Below are positions 19,349-28,801 of a DNA stretch of 64,000 bases, one piece after another; positions within the stretch are counted from its first letter, which is position 1, and each line of letters starts with the position of its first letter. A program made the translations under genes and the position numbers. The notes under the pieces are model-generated. The model had not been told where the DNA came from. It ran no database searches and was given only the letters and a program-made list of their open reading frames with translations. Source of the stretch: Pogostemon cablin (Eukaryota > Streptophyta > Magnoliopsida > Lamiales > Lamiaceae); NCBI GenBank assembly GCA_023678885.1, contig CM042985.1, positions 6,188,985 to 6,252,984 on the forward strand, given 5' to 3'.

Positions 19349-20466
19349 TGTAACAATAAATTTTGTATTTATTAAAATACAAAATAAATTACAAAGAAAA
19401 TCCAATATGGATTGAACTTGAGAATTTAAGTAAACAGTTTCTAGCTATCCTCTGATTCCTCTCTTGAGTTGACTTCTTTGACTTTATCAACTTTCTGAGC
19501 CGAATTTTTGGATGAAGCTTGTCCGTGCTCGGGGTTGACTTGATGCTTTAAAATGTTTATCCGGAGGCGTCGAGCCTTTGTTCGGATCAAACGTTGACTT
19601 GAAGATTTGTCGTGAAGAACGCCGTTCAATTTGGTAGAACGTTGACTTCACGGAGACTGTTGGATGAATTTAATATGAAGAACGCCGGATCGGAGGGGCT
19701 GGACACCTTGATCTCTGACCGGAGACGGTTGGCTGGAAGAACACCGGATCTGAGGGGCTGGGAACCTTGATCTCTGATTGGAGGCGGTTGGCTGGAAGAA
19801 CGCCGGATCGGAGGGGCTGGGAACCTTGATCTCTGATTGGAGGCGGTTGGCTGAAAGAACGTCGGATCGGAGGGGCTGGACACCTTGATCTCTGATTGGA
19901 GGCGGTTGGCTGGAAGAACGCCGGATCGGAGGGGCTGGGAACCTTGATCTCTGATTGGAGGCGGTTGGCTGGAAGAACGCCGGATCGGAGGGGCTGGACA
20001 CCTTGATCTCTGATCGGAGGCGGTTGGCTGGAAGAACGCCGGATCGGAGGGGCTGGACACCTTGATCTCTGATTGGAGGCGGTTCTTGACTTGAAGATGC
20101 TTGAAGATCTTAAGTCTTGACTTGAAGATACTTGAAGATCTCAAGGGAGCACTGCTCGTATTCTTGATCTCTTCAGAAGCGCGTCTTCAGATGTTTTGGT
20201 GTGTCTGGAATGAGGACTGAAGACCCTTATTTATATGTAGAGAAAATAACCACTTGAGAGATATTTTCTCCTTTAAAAGATATGTTGGGCTTTTTTCCTT
20301 TAATTAAGCCTGCTGGACTGGATAAGGCTTAATTATCAATTATTTACTCATTTATTTTAGGAATTAATTTATTTAAATTCCTTAATAAATAAATAATTAA
20401 TTGATAATTATTGCATTAATTTGCCACATATTTTATTTAATAGACAATAAAATTCAGGTGCCTACA
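19349..20466 (-). repeat. 5' LTR of the gag-only element
   Basis: TGTAACAATAAATT to GGTGCCTACA, 1118 bp. It contains six 59-bp units (about 19690-20075), a TATA-like CATATAAATAAGGG on the minus strand near 20228-20240, and U3 sequence similar to the Tat LTR (for example CTTTTAAAGGAGAAAATATC). Followed by GCAAG. Confidence 0.92.
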
Positions 20467-22032
20467 GCAAGATCAAAGGACAAAGGTGGTTTGGGATTCA
20501 GGGAACTCTATTTCTTCAACTTAGCAATGGTGGGAAAACAATATTGGCGCCTTCTGAATAATGCTGAATCATTAATTGGAAAGATACTCAAAGCTCGATA
20601 TTTCCCCAGGTGTTCTATAGAAAATGCAAAAATTGGATATCAACCAAGCTTTATTTGGCGTAGTATCTTGCAATCGGGGGAATTGATAACTCATGGAAAA
20701 GCATGGAGAGTGGGTGATGGTAAACAAATCAATATGAAGACTGATTGCTGGATTGGCAGCAATGAATTGAAAAAACCTTACCCATGTCTAATCTCAATAC
20801 CAGACGAGACTTGTGTAGCAAACCTGATTGACCATGAGTTACATTGCTGGGACAGAAGCGAGGTATGTCGAGTAATGGGAAAAGATGATGCTTTGCGTGT
20901 TCTTGAGATGCCACTTAGCTTTTGCCTACTGCCGGACAAAGTGATTTGGAAATATACAAGATCAGGGAAGTTTAGTGTCAAATCAGCCTATCACCTAGTA
21001 ATCTCAAAATTCTCTAAACTCAATGAGAAGTTGCCATGCACAAGTGAAACAGGAAACTCTTGGAAGCAAATTTGGAATATTCGAACTCTGCCAAAGATTT
21101 GTCACTTCATCTGGAGAGCATGTGTGGAAGCACTCCCAACTAAAGCTAATCTACTGCAAAGAGGGATGGAGATTGATCCTATATGTGAACTTTGTGGCGA
21201 GGAAGCTGAAACATTATCACATCTCATGATTCGATGCCCGATGACCAGGTGCATATGGAACCTTTGCCCTATTCGTGTGAATTTTACTGAACTTAATGGT
21301 TCTAGCTTTCGAAACTTTTTTTGGAGCATGTGCAAGATATTACCGAGAGAGGGGATAGAATTACTGGTAGCATTGACAGGGCTTTTGTGGGGCATGCATA
21401 ATCAATTCTATATGGAGAATAAGGCTTTTGATGTTCTCCATGTGATGGAAAGGGCTATCAATATCTGTAAGGAATTCAAATCCTCCACCATTCAAGCAAC
21501 ACCTGAGGACAAGACAATAGTGCCAGATAAATGGGAGAAGCCTCCACCTGGGCATCTCAAATTGAATTCGGATGTGGCAGTTTATAAGGATGGATCAGCC
21601 GGTTTTGGTTTTTTGGTTCGGGATCACTATGGGGATGTACTTCTAGCTGGAGCAAAAAGAGTCATGGCAGCTGGAACGAGCACCTTACTTGAAGCTCTTG
21701 CACTTCGATCAGCTCTACAAACCTCTATTGAGAAGGGTCTTGGAAATATCATTGTTGAAGGAGATTGTCAAACACTAATTCATGCACTGAATGGTGGGGA
21801 ATTGAATGACTCTTTTGGAATAGTGATTTTAGAGGATATCCTTCAGTTGGCAAAGATGATCAATTGCTCTCAATTCTCCTTCTCACCTCGTGAGACTAAC
21901 AAAGCAGCACATTTGTTAGCACATTTTTGTACAAAACCTGACTTTGAGTTTGTATGGGTTGAAAACTTTCCAACACAAGTTATGAACTGTGTTATCAATG
22001 ATGTAGGGCATGAGCCCACAGATTCTTATTAA
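20467..22032 (+). pseudogene. LINE C-terminal part: zf-RVT and RNase H
   Basis: Continues the LINE frame after the nested element with DKGGLGFRELYFFNLAM, the usual text after the RT. Next comes a zf-RVT zinc-binding domain (LCGEEAETLSHLMIRC), then an RVT_3-type RNase H with SDVAVYKDGSAGFGF, LLEALALRSAL, VEGDCQTLIHAL and RETNKAAHLLAHF. Ends with TAA at 22032 and a short 3' UTR before the poly(A). The open frame upstream of 20467 belongs to the nested LTR and is not LINE. No internal stops, so the LINE copy was young when interrupted. Confidence 0.92.
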
Positions 22033-22070
22033 TGAAATGAAGTTTACTGTTTCAAAAAAAAAAAAAAAAA

Positions 22071-22246
22071 CCGCTTAGGATGACAGCAGAGCATCTCCAA
22101 ATTAGAGTACACAACTGGATACACCAAAAAAGAAAGACTACAAGTAGCATCAAATAAAATCTCTGAGCGATGATGCAGGACCCAAGGAAGTTACCCTTGG
22201 AGCCAGGCCAGCTTTAAACAAGCCCTGCTGCCAGACAACGCTCCTC
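22071..22246. other. 3' flank or 3' UTR of the ubiquitin-like gene
   Basis: 176 bp between the LINE target duplication and the stop codon of the minus-strand gene. No ORF; likely 3' UTR, meaning the LINE may have inserted into the transcript end. Confidence 0.5.
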
Positions 22247-24037
22247 CTACTCCGCCCAATCCTCCTCCGCCTCCCCCTCGTCGTGCTCGGATTCATGCCA
22301 ATCTTTAAACTGAACCATGTTCTCAGATTTTCGCCCTTGTGTACGTGTACCTCCCAGCCTCCGCCCTTCCTTCACACGATCATAAACACTCACTTCATGA
22401 TCCATTGCTACCTTCTTAAACACAATGCTCTTCTTCGTGGACTTTGATGCTGGCCTCTCCACTCTCGTCCTTTTACGACGCCCCACGTCAGATTGCAGGG
22501 AGGAGTAAGCACTTGTCAAGCAATCCTTATTGTGCTCCTGCTTCAGCTTCTTTTCCTCCAGCGACTGCTTCTTTTGCCTGAGCTTTTCCTCTGACAACAT
22601 CTCCCTTAGGAGAGCATTCTCCTCCTCAAGCCGCTTAACCTCCTTCTCCGCTTCATTTAAACTATCCTTGTATTCCTCCAAGCGGCTCTCAAGAACAGCT
22701 GTAGCGCTAAGTGTCTGCAACAATGCATGAATCCCAAGTGAGATGATTAGACTAAATAGATAAAATTTTAGCACAGCCAACCAAACGTAGCATTTAAGTG
22801 CATACTTGCAAGCTCTCTGAGCACCCAGAAGGTGTGGAGTTCTCCCAATTCCACTTTGAACCAAACTCGGGCAGCACAATCAAATCCTCAGCTTCAGGCT
22901 CTGTTCTTTTAGATTTTGACCGCTTATATGGAGGAGGCCCTGTTCTTTTAGATTCTGAACGTGGAGTCATCTTATATGTTAGCAGATCAGCAGTATCCAC
23001 TTCGACATCTGCAGAAAGTAAGCAAGAAAAAGAAAAATAAACTTCAACAGAGCATAGAGCAATGGAATTAATGAAGTAAAACAAGGCAAAACAACAGCAC
23101 ATAAACCAATCATTAGGAAAGAAATTCGAGTCTATGACCAAATAACAGTCTGAAATATTGGATTCAACGAGAAAAAAATCAGTAGAACCAATAAATTGCA
23201 ACCTAACTGAGTGGTTGGCTATTCAGGCAGGCGCCTAGCTTTCCACCAGAGGCATGCCTCTCTACACAACTCTAGAAGTCATAAGAATGTGTCCATAACC
23301 GTATCTAGCTACTGCTCTTTTGAATAGATTGCGAGCAGCAGCCTTAACTGGTTTATATTTAACTAAATACTGCAAAATATTGAAGTCCTAACAACTACTC
23401 ACGGGATGAAGAATCCCACCAACCTTTTACCTAGGACAGCGAACTACTATGCAGAGAGGAATTAACTACCAAAAAATCATGATCAATAACCCAATTTCTC
23501 TGACAATTACCTAGTTACTAACAACATACAGCAGAAATAAATCCATGAAACAAAAGTATAGCGTTCATTTCATGGTAAGAACTAATCACCTGGGAGTCGA
23601 ACAAGGTGAAGAATAGACCCAATTTGAACGTGATGCTGTGCGAGAGTGCTGCCATCCTCAAGTTGTTTGCCAGCAAATATGAGCCTCTGCTTATCAGGAG
23701 GGATGCCCTCTTCCGCTTCAACGATAGCCTTCACATCTTCTACTGTAGCTGATCTTGCAACCTCCAAAACAATGATCTTCCCAGACAAGGTCTTGACGTA
23801 TCTCCGCGGCCGCCCTTCTAGTCTCAACACCAAATTTAGGGTCGAATCATCGTGGATGTCGTAATCGGCGATGGTCTTGTAGTCCTCCAATTGTTCCCCT
23901 GTATACGTCAATCTCTGCTCGTATCGACAAATCCATTCTCTGTCCTCAATTTGGGCCTTCACATAATCAATTGTGTGAGTGCCTTTCACTTCCAGAGTGA
24001 TAGTCTTCCCTGCGAGCGTCTTCACAAATATTTGCAT
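22247..24037 (-). CDS. Tandem ubiquitin-like protein with a coiled-coil tail
   Basis: Three exons with consensus junctions and consistent phase: 24037-23590, 23008-22806 and 22714-22247, 372 aa. Exon 1 encodes two diverged ubiquitin-like domains (MQIFVKTLAGKTITLEVKGT; then RYVKTLSGKIIVLEV ... EEGIPPDKQRLIFAGKQLED). Neither ends in Gly-Gly: the first runs LRLEGRPR straight into the second, so processing to free ubiquitin or conjugation is unlikely. Exon 2 is a basic Lys/Arg/Ser-rich linker with a repeated SESKRTGPPPYKRSKSKRTE motif. Exon 3 has a strong coiled coil (about residues 220-290), an RRKRTR-type nuclear-signal-like patch and an acidic tail ending in DWAE. The whole architecture is not one I recognise; the fold of each UBL domain is certain, the function is unknown. 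Confidence 0.8.
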
Positions 24038-24325
24038 TCCACCTTCAACACCGAGGATACGATGAATTTAGGGTCGACGAATCAGCCTGATTAAGATTTC
24101 TGGCACAAAATTCCGATACGAATCAACAGCAATTGTTAGAGAGTGAAGTCTCGCCTTTTCCCTTCGAATTCGACTAAGCCCTAATTTCAAACAGAACGAC
24201 GCCGTTCGACAATCTTGAAAAAGAAACCTGGAGGCTGGATGTTTCAACTTTCAATGGACTAGTAAATAATCATTCTAGAATCGTCCAATTAAATTTAGCC
24301 TCGTGACACGTTTTTTAAGTAAATA

Positions 24326-24696
24326 CTCCCTCCGTCCCAAATTCAAGTTCACGTTTACTGTAGATACGGAACTTAAGAAAAGTCACTTTTTGACTTACTT
24401 TTGAGTGTAGTATGGTATTTTTTGGTAATAAATAAATGATAAAGTATGTTATGTGTGTTAAAAAGGTGATGGCAAATTTGAAATTAAAGTATGTTAGAGG
24501 GATATTAGTTTGTTGCTTTTTTCCTTTTATAGAAGTGTGAAGTTGAGTATGTTATGTGTGTTAAAAAGGTGATGGCAAATTTGAAATTAAAGTATGTTAG
24601 AGGGATATTAGTTTGTTGCTTTTTTCCTTTTATAGAAGTGTGAAGTTGAATTTGTGACGGACCAAAACGGAAAGTGTGAAGTTGAGACGGATGGAG
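24326..24696. mobile_element. Stowaway-like MITE with an internal duplication
   Basis: TIRs CTCCCTCCGTCCC and (inverted) GAGACGGATGGAG, with TA at both sides (24324-24325, 24697-24698). A 103-bp segment is duplicated in tandem inside it (starting at 24443 and 24546), almost without differences. TIR family shared with the mariner-like element at 44392-48058. Confidence 0.8.
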
Positions 24697-24743
24697 TACT
24701 TGTTTAAGGTGTTCTTGCAAGGGTCAAATTCATATCAAATACA

Positions 24744-24823
24744 GGATTCGAACCCCCACCCTGCATCCACCAAGCTCAGTTGGAAGCCTTTCCACCCTTC
24801 CCTCTACCACTTGAGCTATGCCC
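24744..24823 (-). mobile_element. tRNA-derived SINE head or tRNA pseudogene
   Basis: On the minus strand GGGCATAGCTCAAGTGGTAGAG resembles a pol III A box and, about 60 nt on, GGGTTCGAATCC matches a B box. The sequence between them does not fold as a normal anticodon arm, so a functional tRNA is unlikely; plant SINEs have this head. The tail would extend toward 24699, where it meets the MITE. Confidence 0.6.
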
Positions 24824-25072
24824 TGTGGCGTAACTAATCATTCTTAAACTTATGATATGGATTAAATTAAAAAATTTAACAGTTAAAATTGTCTATGAAC
24901 ACTACAGTAGGACTACTAATATCCCATAAATTTTTAAATTTAAAGAGTTTGCCATTATTAACATCAACCTTTTTAAAAAATCAAATTCTATACCAATTCA
25001 CAATTTTTTTTCATTAATTGTCAGCTTTCAATTCTGTCCACCAGATTTTCAATTCTCAACAAATTTTGAGTA

Positions 25073-25413
25073 CTCCCCCGTCCACTTTTAAGGTATTCAT
25101 TTTACTATTTTTGGCCTTCACTTTTAAGGTATCCATTTTACTATTTTTAGTGTCCGCTTCAAAGGTATTGAGTATAATTTATTATATACTCTATCCATCT
25201 CATCCAATGGTTTACACATTTTCTTTCTAAGGTCTCGTCCTAAAAATTACATTTCTCTTACTCACATAAATTAATTACTTCTCTCTCCATGATTCACACA
25301 TCACATTAATACAATCACACACCATATATTAAATATAATTTCTCTCACCTCAATACACATTAAAATATTATATTTCGTAATCCAAGCAAAACTATTAGGC
25401 CAGATTGAGGGAG
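25073..25413. mobile_element. Degenerate Stowaway-like MITE or composite
   Basis: CTCCCCCGTCCACTTTTAAGG at the left and GATTGAGGGAG at the right form a weak inverted pair flanked by TA. The left half repeats CACTTTTAAGGTATCCATTTTACTATTTTT two to three times. Boundaries uncertain. Confidence 0.45.
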
Positions 25414-25586
25414 TATCGATTTAGTCCATTTGGATTGATTTAGTCAATAGAAAATCAATTTACGTTCCATAGTCGATCAATTTAGAAACTAAAAAATATT
25501 TTACTGCTGGAGGGCTTAGGTTACTATATTTCGTCCCCTTCGGTTTATGTTTGACTTTAAAGTGAAAGGTGATTTTGGGGTGCACA

Positions 25587-26814
25587 TAGGGTGTTAAACG
25601 GGCTAACCTTGAACCTACAGGGCTAACCTTATAGGGCCACGGGCTAAACGGGCCACGGTTTATGCGGTTCACTTTAAACGATTTACTAATAGTGCGGACC
25701 TAACTCTAATCTTGAGAGTTTGCGGGCTAAACGGGCCACTAAAAAATAAATATAAAATATAAAATATAAATATAAGCAAAACACAGTTCAAACTTAAATT
25801 CAAAGTATGATTCATACAAATCATCCGAATACATAACAATCAAACATTAACTTAAAAAGATGGAATATAAAAAAGTAAATTTTAAACTTCATGCATTCTC
25901 ACTGCAACATTAAATTTAAATATTTGTTCCTTTTTTAGCATTTGATGTTTCCTTGGACAAATAGATATCGTCATCTTCCAATTCGCCATCATCTAAATAT
26001 TACAAAAGCATAAATTAGTTATATAAGAAATTGATAAGACGGGATGGAACGCAAATCACAATTTAAACACATGTAAATTGTAATAAAATTATCACCATCA
26101 ACAAAGCCTTTCAACATTGTATTTTCGTGTGTGTCCTTAGAGTCCATCATCTCCACATCGTCATCTTTACCAACTTGACTTTCAGAATCCATGCTGTAAA
26201 AAAATTAAATAATATATATTGTATCAAAAATATAACATTCAGTAAATATAAAAAGAACCCATCAATTAAAAATCTATTAAAAAAATCCACAGATTAAACA
26301 AAATGGGATCTTTATTCTTCTCATTTCTTTGCACATCTAAAGAAATCATTCATTTGTAACATAAAAATAAGAAGATCCCATTTTTAATCCCTGAAATAAC
26401 AAAGAAAAGAAATATAGCGATGCAAGAGATATACCTAAAATAAAAAAAGAATCGATGCGAGGAGCAAGAGATGAAAAGACAGTGAGAAATATAGTTGCAC
26501 AGATTTTATAGGATGAGGAATCGAGGATGGAGCGAAGAAAAGAAAGAACTTGGCTATATAGCGTAGAATACCTAATTTCAATTGGGCCTGGGCCTGGGAG
26601 AGGGGATTTACTACTATAATAAAAATTATAAAATACAACGGGCTGGCGGGCTGGCCCAAAAAACCGGCAGGCTAGACCATTTAGACCACGGGTTCGCCGG
26701 TCCGGGCCAGAAAGGACCGGTATTAAACGGTCCACTATGTATAGGAACCTAACCCTGTAATTTTCAGGTTTAAACGGTCCAGGCCGATGGGCTCGGCCCG
26801 TATTAACACTCTTA
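25587..26814. mobile_element. hAT-like deletion derivative
   Basis: TIRs TAGGGTGTTAAACGGGC and, inverted at the right, TAAGAGTGTTAATACGGGC. They are flanked by 8-bp GGTGCACA (25579-25586) and GGTGCACC (26815-26822), seven of eight matching, the hAT duplication length. Subterminal regions are full of CGGGCTAAACGGGCCACGG-type repeats. The middle keeps coding-like fragments on the minus strand rich in Asp/Glu around 25960-26200, possibly the N-terminus of a lost transposase. No catalytic or hATC region is present, so non-autonomous. Confidence 0.75.
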
Positions 26815-26822
26815 GGTGCACC

Positions 26823-28801
26823 TGGTGTAAAAGTGCACTCACTAGTTTATTGATTTAAAGTGAGGATATTAGGTAGTTATAATTTTTAAAAAGATAATTA
26901 TTTTATTTTATTAAATGATAGAAATTAAACAAAATTTTAATTTAATAATTAATATTATTCAGATACACCAATGCATCGGGTACATTCAAACTTGACTCTA
27001 AAATTAAAAGACATTATGTTTTGCCAAACGGAAAAAAAAAAGTCAAAAGGCAAATGCAAAATTACACTTTCAATTTGTTGTGGTTTATTGACTTTTTACA
27101 GCACAATGGCAACTTGGATCCAAAATCCAAAACAGATAATGCAATGTTAGTTTCCAGATTTCAGTTTTCAAAACCCATTAACCACATTTAAAAAATCACC
27201 TCTATATATACCTATTACATTATCTCTCTTCAATTAATATATTTTTTTATCTTTTATCTCTCTTCTCCCATTTAACTTTTTAAATGAATAAATTAATACA
27301 TTAATTTGACATTAAAATCTATTCTATTCAAATGTCAAAACAAACATACACTCACTATTTATGATTTTCAAAACCCACATAATCTCAAACCAAACATCAC
27401 CATAATGTTTAAAACTTCCTAACTATGGATTAAAAATCAATTCAGTACCATAAATTTCCTCATAGTCTATTTTAGTCACAATAAAGATAAGTGTGTCAAT
27501 TTAGTTCCACCGACGAAAAAATAGGGTCAAACACGTCATATTTTGGTCGGAAAACATTGACATCACCAGAAAACGGCACGTGACAACCAGAATCGGCGAT
27601 TTCCGGCCGAGACGATAACATGGTGCCCTAATGACAGGTGAGTCAACAAATTAAACGTTATTTTAATGCTAACAAGACATTTTTATTTTCTAAAAATTTA
27701 AATAGGAAAAAAAACGTATTAAAAAATCTAATTAATAAACCAAAAGATTAATAAAAAACTCTTTACTCATTTCACAAAAATTATTATCAATTATCAAATA
27801 GTATATTTTTAGTAAAACGAGAAATAACTTTAGACCAAAAAAAAAATTACTATAAAAAAAGTGATATATACTCATAAAAATTACATTTTGAATTGCGAAA
27901 TTAGTGTACACATATTACTTATATTTTCGTATGTACCATTACGCGCAAATAACATGGTATGTACTACTACTTTTTAAAGTGAAATTAATAAATTATTACT
28001 TGTACATTTGAATGTGTTCTAAAAAAAAAAAAAATCTCAGCAAGCAAATGCAATTTTAAGCTTCATTAAAGATGTTAATCGATTATGGGTTTCCATGCAA
28101 ATCGAGTGCATGAATTATATGTACACACGTTTGAATTTACTTATTTAGTTTTTATTAATTAATATCAACAATTTTAAGAAAATAATGCTATTAATCTAGA
28201 GATAAATAATAAAACATGGAGTAAAATATATAAGATTAAATAATAATTCGTATGCAACGATCAATTAAATTTAAATAAATGAATTCACAATAGAATTATT
28301 TAAAGAAAAAATTACATTAAAATAGGAGTTTTAATACTGAACTTTGCCATCAAGAAAATACACCCACAATTAATGCTGCATTATCGCATCATCTTATCTA
28401 AAATAATCACGTGGAAATTAAATTAATCAATTCTAATCGTGGGTGGGGCAGCTCAAATTCGTTTGATCATTGGAAAGAGTATTAATTAGTGCAGTAATAA
28501 AACTGGACTACCTGGCAATAGTCTTTTAATAACTATATCCTCCCTGGCAATAGTAAAATCAAGAAAACTCTCGATACAGGCGTTGCCCTATTCGTCCCTC
28601 TTTTTTATAGGAAAAAAGAATTTTGAAAAATCTGATTCATCTTCCTTCTCAATTTCCAAAATCGCCTACTCCCTCATTTCCCCCCAATCCCACCCTTCAG
28701 ACACCCCATTTCTGTTTTCAATTTGCTCACATCGTACGTTAATCTGTGTGGCTACGCGTTCTACAGAAGGTTTTCGAGAATAACACGAGGGAGAAGTCAA
28801 A
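26823..28801. other. Intergenic region upstream of CHIP
   Basis: AT-rich, no gene. Starts with a repeat (about 26815-26990) that recurs in diverged form near 41735-41920, so the hAT-like element inserted in or beside a repeat family. A GC-richer patch at 27510-27640 has no ORF. The last 200 bp should hold the CHIP promoter and 5' UTR; no convincing TATA box seen. Confidence 0.6.

Larger units (their letters stand above)
15573..20466 (-). mobile_element. Non-autonomous gag-only Ty3/gypsy element with an extra inverted LTR
   Basis: Flanked by GCAAG (15568-15572 and 20467-20471). From the right: LTR 19349-20466, primer site, gag, repeat spacer, purine tract, LTR ending at about 16171, then a third LTR copy in opposite orientation (15573-16174). 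The internal region is only 2.2 kb and holds gag but no protease, RT, RNase H or integrase, matching the TR-GAG class. Gag, primer site, spacer repeat and LTR promoter resemble the Tat element at 21-14792, the likely type of helper. Both outer ends are the same LTR end (TGTAGGCACC read inward). Confidence 0.9.
15001..22070 (+). mobile_element. 5'-truncated LINE, split by a nested LTR element
   Basis: LINE sequence occupies 15001-15572 and 20467-22070. It ends in a 17-bp poly(A) (22054-22070) and is flanked by the target duplication AACCGCTTA (14992-15000; 22069-22077, its first two A's merging with the tail). The 5' truncation removed the endonuclease and most of the reverse transcriptase. 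The coding frame continues across the nested insertion once one GCAAG copy is discounted, so the LINE was inserted first. Family: plant L1-like, with zf-RVT and a C-terminal RNase H. Confidence 0.92.

Noticed and set aside
16480..20075. CRISPR-like appearance of regularly spaced repeats
   Set aside because: Direct tandem repeats without unique spacers inside plant LTRs; CRISPR is prokaryotic.
22798..23201. Longer readings of the ubiquitin-like gene's exon 2 region (135-aa minus frame and an 80-aa plus frame)
   Set aside because: The minus frame runs past the splice acceptor into intron 1; the plus frame is its shadow. Only 23008-22806 fits the splice model.
24744..24823. Functional tRNA gene
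   Set aside because: A and B boxes are present but the anticodon arm and acceptor pairing are not convincing; better explained by a SINE.
27510..27640. GC-richer patch with CCGACG and CACGTG
   Set aside because: No ORF, repeat end or known motif order; a single CACGTG is not enough to call a regulatory site.
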